Shown piece by piece: positions 16,534 to 26,238 of a DNA stretch of 64,000 nt. This DNA comes from Oscillospiraceae bacterium (GTDB lineage: Bacteria; Bacillota; Clostridia; Saccharofermentanales; Saccharofermentanaceae), in NCBI GenBank assembly GCA_015069205.1, contig SVIZ01000009.1, positions 1 through 64,000 on the forward strand, given 5' to 3'. The notes beneath the pieces are model-generated. The model saw nothing but the letters and a program-made list of their open reading frames with translations. It ran no database searches and was not told where the DNA came from. The position numbers were made by a program, and so were the translations under genes. Every line of letters begins with the position of its first letter. The stretch's first letter is position 1.

Positions 16534-19017
16534 TCAGCCTCTTTCGTCTAATACCTTCTGGGCTCTGTCCTGAGCGACCTTTGCAACTTCCTCAAGACTC
16601 TTCTGTCCTATGAAGTATGCGGGCATTTCCTCAACGAGGATGAGGTTGATCGCTGCATCAGCCGCATTCGTGCAGGAGCAGCTCTCGATGATCTTTTCGA
16701 GCTCGTTGATGTTCTGCTCAGAGAACATAAGACGGTTATCTTTAGGGAGACCTGTCTCATAATCGTAGCCGAACATGTACTCTCCGCCTTCGCCGTTGTA
16801 ATACTCAACAGCTTTTTGTCCGCCTTCTCTGAAAGCCTCACGGCTGAGAACGAAGTTGTCATTCATCGCCAGGCTCTTCTGAATATCGTCAGAAAGAAGG
16901 AGTTTTACGAACTCTCCACAGGCATCAACATTCTGTGCCTGAGCAGAGACTGCAATTGAAACATAAGGTGAAACCATAGGTCCGCGTCCGTCAGTTGAAG
17001 GAATGCCGAGGATGGCAGAACCGTTGCCCTGAATGTTTGCCATGTTCATGAAGTAACCGCTGACACCATAGACTGAGCCGTAGATTGCAGGCGAAGTATT
17101 ACCCGTGTCGCCCTTTACCGGAGCTGCAGCTGCGCCTACACCGACTGTTGATGAGTAGTATGTGTCATCGTTGTACATTTCATCCCAGCTCTTGCTGCTT
17201 TCCTGAACGTTATTCTTAACATATTCTGCAAGCTCTGCAAACTCGGGAGCTGAGAAATCAGCCTTGCCGTTAGTGATGAACTTATCGCTCTGGGCATTGA
17301 AGACCTTTGTGAAATAAAGTCCCTGACCGTAAGGAACACAGTCTGTACCGTTCAAAGTCTCGTTAAGGAACTTCTCGTATTCTGCAGGTGTGAAACCAAC
17401 GCCTGATGCGCCGGCATATTTAGCATCCGTCTGAATGCCTTCGATTGTGTAGCTGACAGGAAGATGGAAAAGTTTTCCGTCAACCAGGGATGCATCGATA
17501 ATGTTCGTAAAATACTTATCCGGATCAAGTGTACCGATATAAGGTGTAAGATCTGCAAGGTAGTTTGTGTCGTTGAGCTGGCCCAGCTCACTTGCGTTCA
17601 TGAGGATATCAGGGCCTTCGCCGTTCATGATGTCCATAGCAAGCTCATTACTTATTTTCGCGTTGACGTTAAGATTTGCATTTTCATAATCATCATCGCT
17701 GTTAAGGTTGTTGTAATCGAGATCATCAACATGGGAGTAACGGTCTGTTACCTCGATGAAATAGTTGCTGCTGTTCTCGTTATACTTGATGATCGCATCA
17801 CCGATCTTTTCTTCAACATATCCGTAAGAGCAGAACATCTCAAGGATAGTCTTTCCTGCATGAGGATTGGACTCTGCTTTTGTCAGATCAACGATTACGA
17901 AATCATTCTGAGCAGACATCTCATAAGGACTTGAAGCATATTTTTCGCCACAGAGAACGATCTCGTCTTCAGAGCAATCTACAATTGAAAGATAATTCAG
18001 AGTTGCTCTGTTAACTGTGCACCAACTGTAGTTCATTACTGCTTCAGAAGTCTTCTTCTTCATGTCGATCCTGGAGATTCCGATAGGAGTTGAATAGTAT
18101 GTGTAACCGTCTTTACCGCTGAATGTTGAGATAAGTGTATCAAGTTCAAGCCATGAGTAGTCTGCGCCGTCGATCTTTGTTGCTTTATTAGTCTTAAGAT
18201 CCAGCTCATAATAGACTTCCGTCTTGTCGGTGGAGATGGGGATGAGTGCCTTGCCTTCGCCGACGGACAGGATAACGCGGATGTCATAATAGTTCATTCC
18301 GTTTTCCTTGAGCTCTATTCTTTCCTTGGAGCCGTCAGGTGCCGTTACATAAAGGGCATAGAAAGCGTTATCATTGTTGTCCCAGTTTATCTCTGTTTCG
18401 ATTACATAATCTTCAACGCTGAATGAACGCTCAATGTATCCTTCGTTGCCGCTGTTGTCTGCCTCATATTCATCCAGGACTTTACCTGTTAAGAGGTCGA
18501 GTTCTTTAACTTTTGTTGACGTATTATATGTAACATCATCGTATGTTGTGATGTAAGCGGAAAGCTTACCGTCTCTGTAGATTACGTTATCGACATAGCT
18601 GTTTGTGGAAAGACCTTCTGTAAGATCGATAGTGTTAACTGTCTCATATGTCTTTCTGTCGAGAATTGAGATCTGATTGATGGAATACTCGTTGTAATTG
18701 AAGTTTTCCCAGTCAATGTCATTGCCGTTAGGCATCTTATAGTAGCCGTTTGTCTGAACTACAAGATAATCATCATCAACGCCTGAAAGATTGGAATAAC
18801 AGTACTCAAGCGGTTTGCTGTCATCAATGTCGGGCTTAAATGTCGTGATCTTTGAATTAAACCACGGTGTGTCGGCTGCGATCTTTTCGCCGCTGTGACT
18901 TGCTTCTCTGTCATCACCGCTGCCTCCTGAATTGCCCTGCTTGCTGCATGCAGCAAAAGACAATGCCATGGATGCGGCCAGTACGACAGAAGTTAACTTC
19001 GTAGCTGTGCTTTTCAT
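16534..19017 (-). CDS. Giant lipoprotein with binding-protein-like C-terminal half, copy 2
   Basis: 827 residues, collinear with copy 1 over the full length: lipobox LSFAAC (Cys24), SGEKIAADTPW, a beta-rich half, then the same solute-binding blocks (ISNELAMDIMNGEGPDILM, DLTPYI, KLFHLPVSYTIEGIQT, FVKLLLSDDIQKSLAMNDNFVLSR). Both end in QKVLDERG. By eye more than half of the residues agree, so the two arose by tandem duplication and have clearly diverged. The copies keep the putative binding half better than the beta half. Exported and membrane-anchored; function unknown. Confidence 0.75.
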   Translation of the reverse strand: MKSTATKLTSVVLAASMALSFAACSKQGNSGGSGDDREASHSGEKIAADTPWFNSKITTFKPDIDDSKPLEYCYSNLSGVDDDYLVVQTNGYYKMPNGNDIDWENFNYNEYSINQISILDRKTYETVNTIDLTEGLSTNSYVDNVIYRDGKLSAYITTYDDVTYNTSTKVKELDLLTGKVLDEYEADNSGNEGYIERSFSVEDYVIETEINWDNNDNAFYALYVTAPDGSKERIELKENGMNYYDIRVILSVGEGKALIPISTDKTEVYYELDLKTNKATKIDGADYSWLELDTLISTFSGKDGYTYYSTPIGISRIDMKKKTSEAVMNYSWCTVNRATLNYLSIVDCSEDEIVLCGEKYASSPYEMSAQNDFVIVDLTKAESNPHAGKTILEMFCSYGYVEEKIGDAIIKYNENSSNYFIEVTDRYSHVDDLDYNNLNSDDDYENANLNVNAKISNELAMDIMNGEGPDILMNASELGQLNDTNYLADLTPYIGTLDPDKYFTNIIDASLVDGKLFHLPVSYTIEGIQTDAKYAGASGVGFTPAEYEKFLNETLNGTDCVPYGQGLYFTKVFNAQSDKFITNGKADFSAPEFAELAEYVKNNVQESSKSWDEMYNDDTYYSSTVGVGAAAAPVKGDTGNTSPAIYGSVYGVSGYFMNMANIQGNGSAILGIPSTDGRGPMVSPYVSIAVSAQAQNVDACGEFVKLLLSDDIQKSLAMNDNFVLSREAFREGGQKAVEYYNGEGGEYMFGYDYETGLPKDNRLMFSEQNINELEKIIESCSCTNAADAAINLILVEEMPAYFIGQKSLEEVAKVAQDRAQKVLDERG

Positions 19018-19160
19018 TTTATGTCTCCTTTATCCCCTTTTGGTTTGGTTTTGTTCTTAAATCAGTATGATTGTAGAATCGCAAAATATCAAATCTGCAT
19101 CAAAAGTGTGGCAAAAGTTAGGTTACGGCATTTCAAACGTGTTACATGAGCAAAGAAACA

Positions 19161-19184
19161 GGGTGTCCCAAATATGAGACACCC
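19161..19184 (-). terminator. Terminator of the str operon
   Basis: On the minus strand GGGTGTC...GACACCC (7 bp, loop CATATTTGG), preceded by ACGG and followed by CTGTTTCTTTG. It lies 38 bases after the tuf stop. Confidence 0.75.
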
Positions 19185-19221
19185 CGTTGAATTAACAGTT
19201 GTTAGTTCAGTTCTTATCGAA

Positions 19222-20424
19222 TTACTCGATGATTGTAGAAACTGTACCAGCGCCTACTGTGTGACCACCCTCACGGATAGCGAACTTAAGACCCTGCTCC
19301 ATAGCGATAGGAGTGATGAGGTCTGCTTCGATTGTTACGTGGTCACCAGGCATGCACATGTCTGTTCCCTCAGGAAGCTTGATAACGCCTGTAACGTCTG
19401 TTGTTCTGAAGTAGAACTGAGGACGATAACCAGTTACGAAGGGCTTATGACGGCCACCCTCTTCCTTTGTAAGAACGTAAACTTGGCCTGTGAACTTTGT
19501 ATGAGGAGTTGTTGTGCCGGGCTTAGCGATAACCTGACCTCTTTCAACTTCCTTACGGTCGATACCACGGAGGAGGCAGCCGATGTTGTCACCAGCCTCA
19601 GCCTGATCCATCTGCTTACGGAACATCTCGACACCTGTGATTGTTGTTGACTTAGGCTCGTCCTGGAGACCAACGATCTCTGCAGGATCACCAACCTTAA
19701 CAACACCTCTCTCAAGACGGCCGGTAGCAACTGTACCACGTCCGGAGATTGTGAATACGTCCTCAACAGGCATAAGGAAAGGCTTGTCTACAGGACGCTC
19801 AGGTGTTGCGATGTACTCGTCAACAGCCTTCATGAGCTCAACGATAGGAGCATAAACCGGATCGTTAGGATCTGTAGATGTAGACTCGAGAGCTGCAAGA
19901 GCAGAACCACGGATGATAGGTGTATCATCACCAGGGAAATCATACTGGTTGAGGAGATCACGGATGTCCATGTCTACGAGCTCGAGGAGCTCTTCGTCGT
20001 CAACCTGATCGCACTTGTTCATGAATACAACGATATAAGGAACGCCTACCTGACGAGCGAGAAGGATGTGCTCACGTGTCTGGGGCATCGGGCCGTCTGC
20101 AGCAGAAACTACGAGGATAGCACCGTCCATCTGAGCAGCACCAGTGATCATGTTCTTGATGTAGTCAGCGTGGCCAGGGCAGTCAACGTGTGCATAGTGA
20201 CGTGTCTCTGTCTCATACTCAACGTGTGCTGTGTTGATCGTGATACCACGAGCTCTCTCCTCCGGTGCGGAGTCGATGTTGCCGTAATCCTTGAACTCAG
20301 CTCCACCCTTCATAGCGAGTACCTTTGTGATAGCAGCTGTAAGAGTTGTCTTACCGTGGTCTACGTGACCAATGGTACCGATGTTTACGTGCGGCTTGCT
20401 ACGTACAAACTTTTCTCTTGCCAT
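19222..20424 (-). CDS. tuf: Elongation factor Tu
   Basis: 400 residues, full-length EF-Tu that carries aminoacyl-tRNA to the ribosome. G1 [10 protein letters not shown], switch [18 protein letters not shown]3 [13 protein letters not shown]4 NKCD, and domains 2 and 3 complete up to GRTVGAG-type ending ([15 protein letters not shown]). It is the last gene of the str operon. A 160-base structured gap separates it from fusA. A clear AGGAGG lies before ATG. No second tuf copy is in the window. Confidence 0.98.
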   Translation of the reverse strand: MAREKFVRSKPHVNIGTIGHVDHGKTTLTAAITKVLAMKGGAEFKDYGNIDSAPEERARGITINTAHVEYETETRHYAHVDCPGHADYIKNMITGAAQMDGAILVVSAADGPMPQTREHILLARQVGVPYIVVFMNKCDQVDDEELLELVDMDIRDLLNQYDFPGDDTPIIRGSALAALESTSTDPNDPVYAPIVELMKAVDEYIATPERPVDKPFLMPVEDVFTISGRGTVATGRLERGVVKVGDPAEIVGLQDEPKSTTITGVEMFRKQMDQAEAGDNIGCLLRGIDRKEVERGQVIAKPGTTTPHTKFTGQVYVLTKEEGGRHKPFVTGYRPQFYFRTTDVTGVIKLPEGTDMCMPGDHVTIEADLITPIAMEQGLKFAIREGGHTVGAGTVSTIIE

Positions 20425-20469
20425 TTTAATTTCCTCCTAAGAAATTATTATTTAACTTAATTATTTACT

Positions 20470-20573
20470 CGCCTTGATTCAACACAGCGGTAAACACCAT
20501 TTTACAAAGTTTCTTAATTTCTTTCAAGTAAGAAACCTGAAATATGTGTGTTTCCGCGCCTTTGAATCAGGCG
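20470..20573 (-). other. Nested inverted repeats in the fusA-tuf gap
   Basis: CGCCTTGATTCAA (20470-20482) can pair with TTGAATCAGGCG (20562-20573) with one bulged base, closing almost the whole intergenic region. Inside it GTTTCTTA (20509-20516) pairs with TAAGAAAC (20529-20536). No clear promoter was seen. The fold may separate tuf from fusA by mRNA processing or protect the tuf leader; inferred. Confidence 0.45.
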
Positions 20574-20583
20574 GTTTGGAGTC

Positions 20584-22656
20584 TTATTTCTTTAAGATGG
20601 ACTCCATGATGCTCTTCGGCGTTTCCGCGAAGTGGCTTATCTGCATTACGAACGTACCACGTCCTTGTGTTGAAGAACGGAGGTCTGTTGCGTAACCGAA
20701 CATGTTTGCGAGCGGAACCTCAGCATGTACCTGCTGTGAACCGTTCATAGGCTCGATCTCCTTGATAGCGCCACGGCGTGCATTGAGTCCGCCGATAACG
20801 TCGCCCAAGTACTCATCAGGAACCTCAACGTCTACCTTCATGATAGGCTCGAGGAGACAAGGATCACCCTTCTGCATGCCGGCCTTGAATCCCATGGATC
20901 CTGCGATCTTGAAGGCCATTTCTGAAGAGTCGACATCGTGGTAAGAACCGTCAAAAACAGTAACCTTAACGTCAACTACAGGATAGCCGCCCAAGATACC
21001 TGCCTGCATAGCTTCCTGAACACCTGCATCGATAGGAGCAATGAACTGCTTCGGGATGCAGCCGCCGACTGTAGCGTCAACGAACTCGTAACCCTTACCG
21101 GGCTCCTGGGGCTCAAGTCTGAGCCAGCAGTCACCGTACTGACCGTGACCACCGGACTGACGTACGAACTTACCCTGAGCTTCAACAGTTCTTCTGATCG
21201 TCTCTTTGTAGGATACCTGAGGTGCGCCTACATTAGCCTCAACCTTGAACTCACGGAAAAGACGGTCAACGATGATATCGAGGTGAAGCTCACCCATACC
21301 TGCGATGATTGTCTGTCCTGTTTCCTGGTTGGTATATGTACGGAACGTCGGGTCTTCTTCTGCGAGCTTCTGGAGAGCGATAAGCATCTTCTCCTGTGAA
21401 GCACGGCTCTTAGGTTCGATAGCAACCTCGATAACCGGCTCAGGGAACTCCATGGACTCGAGGATGATAGGATGATCCTCATCGCAGAGTGTATTACCTG
21501 TAGTTGTATCCTTCAGACCGATAGCAGCTGCGATGTCGCCGGAGAATACTTCTGTGATCTCCTTACGCTCGTTAGCGTGCATCTGAACGATACGTCCGAT
21601 ACGCTCCTTCTTGTTCTTAGATGAGTTAAGAACATAAGATCCTGCTTCCATAACACCGGAATAAACTCTGAAGAAGCAGAGCTTACCGACGAACGGGTCA
21701 GTAGCGATCTTGAATGCGAGAGCTGAGAAAGGCGCTTCATCAGAAGAAGGTCTCTCTTCTTCCTCGTCTGTCTCAGGGTTAACACCCTTGATTGCGGGAA
21801 CGTCGAGAGGTGAGGGCATGTAGTCAACGATAGCGTCGAGCAACATCTGTACGCCCTTGTTTCTCAAAGAAGTACCGCAGCAAACGGGGATGAGCTTGCA
21901 TGAGCAGCAAGCCTTACGGAGAGCAGCCTTGAGCTCTTCATTGGAGATCTCCTCACCTTCGAGGTACTTCTCTGTGAGCTCGTCGTCGGTCTCGCAGATA
22001 AGCTCGACCATCTCTTCTCTCTTAGCCTTAATGAAATCGACCATATCAGCAGGAACCTCGCGGTCCTCATACTGCATACCGTCTTCTGAAGTGTAAACCT
22101 CAGCACGGAGAGTAATAAGGTCGATAATGCCCTGGAAGTTGTCTTCCTTACCGATAGGGTACTGGATGGCAACAGGGACATTCTTAAGTCTGTCACGGAT
22201 CATCTCGCAAACATGTTCAAAGTTTGCACCGATGATGTCCATCTTGTTGACGAAAACCATTCTCGGAACACCGTAGTGCTCAGCCTGTCTCCAAACTGTT
22301 TCCGTCTGCGGCTCAACGCCGCCTCTTGCAGACATAACCGTAACGGCACCGTCGAGTACACGGAGTGAACGCTCAACTTCTACTGTGAAGTCAACGTGTC
22401 CGGGAGTGTCGATGATGTTGATTCTGTGGCCCTTCCAGGGAGCTGTTGTAGCTGCGGAGGTAATTGTGATACCTCTCTCCTGCTCCTGAACCATCCAGTC
22501 CATGGTAGCAGCACCTTCGTGAACCTCACCCATCTTACGGTTAACACCTGAGTAATAAAGAATTCTCTCGGTTGTTGTTGTCTTACCGGCGTCGATATGA
22601 GCCATAATACCGATGTTTCTGGTCTTCTCAAGCGGATATGCTCTTGTTGTAGCCAT
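20584..22656 (-). CDS. fusA: Elongation factor G
   Basis: 690 residues, the ribosomal translocase GTPase. P loop [21 protein letters not shown] switch, [16 protein letters not shown]; domains II-V are complete ([38 protein letters not shown]). It sits between rpsG and tuf in the usual str order. A GGAC-type site lies upstream of ATG 22656. Nothing in the sequence suggests a truncated or tetracycline-protection form. Confidence 0.98.
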   Translation of the reverse strand: MATTRAYPLEKTRNIGIMAHIDAGKTTTTERILYYSGVNRKMGEVHEGAATMDWMVQEQERGITITSAATTAPWKGHRINIIDTPGHVDFTVEVERSLRVLDGAVTVMSARGGVEPQTETVWRQAEHYGVPRMVFVNKMDIIGANFEHVCEMIRDRLKNVPVAIQYPIGKEDNFQGIIDLITLRAEVYTSEDGMQYEDREVPADMVDFIKAKREEMVELICETDDELTEKYLEGEEISNEELKAALRKACCSCKLIPVCCGTSLRNKGVQMLLDAIVDYMPSPLDVPAIKGVNPETDEEEERPSSDEAPFSALAFKIATDPFVGKLCFFRVYSGVMEAGSYVLNSSKNKKERIGRIVQMHANERKEITEVFSGDIAAAIGLKDTTTGNTLCDEDHPIILESMEFPEPVIEVAIEPKSRASQEKMLIALQKLAEEDPTFRTYTNQETGQTIIAGMGELHLDIIVDRLFREFKVEANVGAPQVSYKETIRRTVEAQGKFVRQSGGHGQYGDCWLRLEPQEPGKGYEFVDATVGGCIPKQFIAPIDAGVQEAMQAGILGGYPVVDVKVTVFDGSYHDVDSSEMAFKIAGSMGFKAGMQKGDPCLLEPIMKVDVEVPDEYLGDVIGGLNARRGAIKEIEPMNGSQQVHAEVPLANMFGYATDLRSSTQGRGTFVMQISHFAETPKSIMESILKK

Positions 22657-22685
22657 TAGTATTAATGTCCTTTCTTAACCGGTGA

Positions 22686-23156
22686 TTAACGATTGAAATG
22701 TGCGAAAGCCTTGTTAGCTTCAGCCATTCTGTGCATTTCTTCTTTTCTCTTGAATGCTCCGCCAGTCTCGTTTGCTGCATCCATAAGTTCAGCAGCAAGA
22801 CGCTCCTTCATGGTGCGCTCAGATCTGTTTCTCGAGTACTGAACTATCCAACGAAGTCCGAGTGTCTGTCTTCTCTCGGGCTTAACATCCATAGGGATCT
22901 GATAGTTAGCACCGCCTACACGGCGAGCCTTACACTCGAGGGTGGGCATTACGTTTGCAAGAGCCTTTCTGAATACTTCGAGGGGCTCTTCATTTGTGCG
23001 CTCTTTGATGATGTCGAAGGCGCCGTATGTAATTTTTTGAGCTACGCCCTTCTTGCCGTCCAGCATGATGTTGTTGATAAGCTTACTTACTACAACGTCA
23101 TTGTAGACAGGATCAGGAAGAACCGTTCTCTTGGGTGTATTGCCTTTTCTTGGCAC
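22686..23156 (-). CDS. rpsG: 30S ribosomal protein S7
   Basis: 156 residues, the primary 16S 3'-domain binding protein. Typical start [10 protein letters not shown], central VRVG-like region ([16 protein letters not shown]) and end [29 protein letters not shown] precedes ATG. In E. coli S7 regulates the str operon through the rpsL-rpsG junction. Here that junction is 179 bases long and can fold, so similar control is possible but unproven. Confidence 0.98.
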   Translation of the reverse strand: MPRKGNTPKRTVLPDPVYNDVVVSKLINNIMLDGKKGVAQKITYGAFDIIKERTNEEPLEVFRKALANVMPTLECKARRVGGANYQIPMDVKPERRQTLGLRWIVQYSRNRSERTMKERLAAELMDAANETGGAFKRKEEMHRMAEANKAFAHFNR

Positions 23157-23250
23157 TTTGCTTCCCTCCTAACATGATTATCAAAATTTTACTTTCTAAA
23201 ACTTGAAACCATAGGTACTCACGTTTCAGTTTGTTCTTGTGGACCGTGTT

Positions 23251-23300
23251 AAGTGTTTCAGTCAGGCAATGTCCATATATGAACAATGTACTGATCACTT
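23251..23300 (-). other. Possible stem-loop in the rpsL-rpsG gap
   Basis: AAGTG-TTT-CAGT (23251-23262) faces ACTG-AT-CACTT (23290-23300), giving two short helices around a small internal loop. It lies in the 179-base intercistronic region where other bacteria bind S7 for feedback. The pairing is short, so confidence is low. Confidence 0.3.
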
Positions 23301-23335
23301 ATGTCCAACCCCAGCGCGAAAAATCTCACGCGGGA

Positions 23336-23764
23336 TTACTTCTTAACCTTAGCAGCCTTCGGCTTCTTAGCGCCGTACTTAGATCTGCCCTGCTGGCGAT
23401 CTGCGACACCTGCTGTATCAAGGGTACCTCTTACGATGTGGTAACGAACACCAGGGAGGTCCTTAACACGTCCGCCTCTGATGAGAACAACAGAGTGCTC
23501 CTGAAGGTTGTGTCCGATTCCCGGAATGTAGGCTGTAACCTCGTAGCCGTTTGTAAGTCTTACACGGGCAACCTTACGAAGCGCTGAGTTAGGCTTCTTA
23601 GGTGTTGTCGTCTTAACAACTGTGCAAACACCACGCTTTTGAGGTGAGTCTAAATCGGTCTGCTTGTTTCTGATCGTGTTCATAGAGAACTGCAGAGCCG
23701 GGCTGGCAGACTTGTATGTCTTGGACTGTCTGCCGGACTTAACCAATTGATTGAACGTTGGCAT
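23336..23764 (-). CDS. rpsL: 30S ribosomal protein S12
   Basis: 142 residues beginning [13 protein letters not shown] at ATG 23764, which has AAAGGAGATG upstream. The track start at 23935 adds 57 spurious residues. It contains the decoding-centre segment [17 protein letters not shown] and [17 protein letters not shown], with lysines at the usual streptomycin positions, so no resistance change is visible. It is the first gene of the str operon. An upstream -10-like TATAAT lies at 23923-23918 on the minus strand. Confidence 0.98.
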   Translation of the reverse strand: MPTFNQLVKSGRQSKTYKSASPALQFSMNTIRNKQTDLDSPQKRGVCTVVKTTTPKKPNSALRKVARVRLTNGYEVTAYIPGIGHNLQEHSVVLIRGGRVKDLPGVRYHIVRGTLDTAGVADRQQGRSKYGAKKPKAAKVKK

Positions 23765-23895
23765 CAATACATCTCCTTTCTTAATTTTTCGCGCAAATAA
23801 GGGCACAAAGTCCCCTTTGCGAGCAATTAAGTATACACCCGTGTTTTGGGAATGTAAACCGCCAATTTCAAAGGCTTTACCCGAAGCCTGAAGAA

Positions 23896-23913
23896 CCTCT
23901 TTTCGCGAGGTCT
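23896..23913 (-). other. Inverted repeat in the str operon leader
   Basis: ACCTC-TTTTCGC-GAGGT forms a 5-bp stem just below the TATAAT of the presumed str promoter (23918-23923). The loop again carries the GCGAAAA sequence found in other intergenic regions of the window. No clear -35 box was found. Confidence 0.3.
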
Positions 23914-24035
23914 CATAATTATACTGAAAAAGCATAAAAATTTGACTTGCAAACCCAAAATTTAATATTCACTTATTCGGGCAAACCCTATATACTTACT
24001 AAGGTTATTTTTTAATTACAAGGAGTGTGACTTCA

Positions 24036-25421
24036 ATGAAAGTAAAAATCACAGAAACCGTGCTGCGTGACTCTCAGCAGTCTCTCATCGCAACACGTAT
24101 GCCTTTCTCGGATTTCGAGGGCATCCTTGAGACTTTGGACAATGCCGGCTACTACTCACTCGAGTGCTGGGGCGGCGCTACATTCGATTCATGTCTCAGA
24201 TACTTGGACGAAGATCCGTGGGAAAGACTCAGAAAGATCAAGGCTGTCTGCAAAAAGACTCCTCTCCAGATGCTCATCCGCGGTCAGAACATCCTCGGAT
24301 ACAAGCACTATCCCGATGACGTCGTCAGACTCTTCTGCCGCAAGGCTGCAGAGAACGGTATGGATATCTTCCGTATCTTCGACGCCCTCAATGATTTCAG
24401 AAACATTGAAGTCTGCATTGACGAGGTAAAGAAGTGCGGCAAGCATGCACAGGGCTGCATCTGCTACACTACTTCACCTGTTCATACAATCGAGAAGTAC
24501 GTTGAAATGTGCAAAGAGCTTGAGAGCATGGGCGTTGACTCCATCGCTATCAAGGACATGGCAGGTATCTGCTCTCCTAAGGAAGCTTACGATCTCGTAA
24601 AGGCTATCAAGGACGCAAAGATCTCCGTACCTCTCTTCTTCCACACACACCACACAACAGGCATGGGCCCCATGACACTCATGAAGGCTATCGAAGCCGG
24701 TGTTGACGGAATTGACTGCGCTATCTCCACAATGGCAGGCGGAACATCACAGCCTGCAACAGAGACAATGGCTTACGCAATGGGCCAGTTCGGTTACGAT
24801 TCAGGTCTCGATATGAACAAGCTCAAGGAGATCGCTGATTTCTTCGTACCCGTAAGAAAGAAGTTCCTCGACAACGGAACACTCAATCCTACAGTCATGG
24901 GCATCAAGGCTGACATCCTCAAGTATCAGGTTCCGGGCGGAATGCTCTCCAACATGATCGCTAACCTCAAGGATATGCACGCTCTCGACAAGTTCGACGA
25001 AGCTCTTGCTGAGATCCCTGCAGTACGTAAGGACATGGGTTATCCCCCGCTCGTTACACCTCTCTCACAGATGGTCGGTAACCAGGCAGTCCAGAACGTT
25101 CTCTTAGGCGAGAGATACAAGAACATCTCCAAGGAGATCAAGGCTTACCTCAGAGGCGAGTACGGCAGAGCACCGGGCGAAGTTAACCAGGAACTCATCG
25201 ACAGATGCTGGAAGCCTGAAGAACTCGTTCAGGGCAGATATGCTGATTCACTTGAGCCTGTTTTCGAGAAGACAAAGAAAGAGCTTGGCGACAAGGCAAG
25301 ATCTGACGAGGATGTCCTCTCCTATATTGCTTTCCCTCAGGTAGCAGAAAAGTTCTTTGCTGCACGTGAAGAGAAAGAATCCAACACAGTTAACTACACC
25401 ATCGAAAAGAAGGAGGATTGA
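24036..25421 (+). CDS. Oxaloacetate decarboxylase-type carboxyltransferase (alpha) subunit
   Basis: 461 residues; transfers CO2 from oxaloacetate to carrier biotin. Domain order is a TIM barrel (ITETVLRDSQQSL with metal-binding Asp, RGQNILGYKHYPDD, DALND, SIAIKDMAG with the carboxylated Lys, FHTHHTTG metal site) and a PYC_OADA-type helical region. The C-terminal biotin domain of classic OadA is missing and is supplied by the separate carrier gene. ATG 24036 has AAGGAG 10 bases upstream; the track GTG at 24027 is too close. First gene of a four-gene operon. Confidence 0.9.
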   Translation: MKVKITETVLRDSQQSLIATRMPFSDFEGILETLDNAGYYSLECWGGATFDSCLRYLDEDPWERLRKIKAVCKKTPLQMLIRGQNILGYKHYPDDVVRLFCRKAAENGMDIFRIFDALNDFRNIEVCIDEVKKCGKHAQGCICYTTSPVHTIEKYVEMCKELESMGVDSIAIKDMAGICSPKEAYDLVKAIKDAKISVPLFFHTHHTTGMGPMTLMKAIEAGVDGIDCAISTMAGGTSQPATETMAYAMGQFGYDSGLDMNKLKEIADFFVPVRKKFLDNGTLNPTVMGIKADILKYQVPGGMLSNMIANLKDMHALDKFDEALAEIPAVRKDMGYPPLVTPLSQMVGNQAVQNVLLGERYKNISKEIKAYLRGEYGRAPGEVNQELIDRCWKPEELVQGRYADSLEPVFEKTKKELGDKARSDEDVLSYIAFPQVAEKFFAAREEKESNTVNYTIEKKED

Positions 25422-25423
25422 TT

Positions 25424-25807
25424 ATGAATCCTGTTGTTCAGTTGGTTGTAGAGCGCGGACAGCACCTCACTACTGCTGAGATGTTAATGAATGCCGGAAT
25501 CGTTATTCTTGTAGTATTCGTCGTTCTCCTGCTTATGTACATCCTGATCTCGATTTCAGGTAAGATCATCCAGGCTATCGCAAAGATCGGCTCAAAGGAA
25601 GAGCCCGCAAAGGCACCTGCTGCTCCTGCCGCTGCACCCGCAGCTGCTGCCGCAGCTTCCGAGGAAGTATTCTCCTCCGGATCCTTGAAACTCAAGAATT
25701 GTGATGAGAAGACCGCTGCCATGATCATGGCAATCGTAGCAGATGACTCCGGAATACCGCTCGAAGAGCTCGTATTCAAGTCAATCAAACTCGTCGAAAA
25801 GAATTAA
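25424..25807 (+). CDS. OadG-like small membrane subunit of the decarboxylase
   Basis: 127 residues. One transmembrane segment (about 20-45, AGIVILVVFVVLLLMYILISI), an Ala/Pro linker, then a short C-terminal alpha/beta tail (LKNCDEKTAAMIMAIVADDSGI). This matches gamma subunits that hold the alpha and beta subunits together. ATG 25424 lies 7 bases after AAGGAGG; the track TTG at 25418 overlaps that site. The preceding stop is at 25421, so the genes are coupled. Confidence 0.8.
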   Translation: MNPVVQLVVERGQHLTTAEMLMNAGIVILVVFVVLLLMYILISISGKIIQAIAKIGSKEEPAKAPAAPAAAPAAAAAASEEVFSSGSLKLKNCDEKTAAMIMAIVADDSGIPLEELVFKSIKLVEKN

Positions 25808-25822
25808 AGGAGACTGTCCACC

Positions 25823-26221
25823 ATGATATACAACGTAACAATTAACGATAAAGTTTATGAGGTAGAAGTTGAGAAAGGCAAAGCTAATCTCATCAAGACA
25901 ACAGCAGTTGTAGCTGCACCCGCTGCTGCTCCCGCTGCCGCTCCTGCCGCTGCACCCGCTGCTGCTCCTGCACCTGCAGCCGCACCCGCTGCCGCTGCTG
26001 CAGCAGGCACAACACCTGTTAACTCACCTATGCCCGGTACGATCCTTGACGTTAAGGTTTCTGTCGGTCAGGCAGTTAAGGAAGGTGATCTCGTATGCAT
26101 CCTCGAAGCTATGAAGATGGAAAATGAGATCTATGCTCCTTGCGCAGGTTCGATCGCTCAGGTTCTCGTAACAAAGGGCCAGTCAGTAGATACCGGCACT
26201 CCCTTGGTATCGATTTCTTAA
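25823..26221 (+). CDS. Biotin carboxyl carrier protein of the decarboxylase
   Basis: 132 residues. An N-terminal strand region (MIYNVTINDKVYEVEVEKG) precedes a flexible linker of about 30 Ala/Pro residues and a biotinyl domain. The biotinylated lysine lies in LEAMKMENEI. It carries CO2 from the alpha to the beta subunit. The separate carrier resembles methylmalonyl-CoA and glutaconyl-CoA decarboxylases, while the alpha subunit is of the oxaloacetate type. Confidence 0.93.
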   Translation: MIYNVTINDKVYEVEVEKGKANLIKTTAVVAAPAAAPAAAPAAAPAAAPAPAAAPAAAAAAGTTPVNSPMPGTILDVKVSVGQAVKEGDLVCILEAMKMENEIYAPCAGSIAQVLVTKGQSVDTGTPLVSIS

Positions 26222-26238
26222 TCAGGGGGTAACCGGTA

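Noticed and set aside
23336-23764. Streptomycin-resistance change in S12
   Set aside because: PKKPNS and VKDLPG segments carry the usual lysines.
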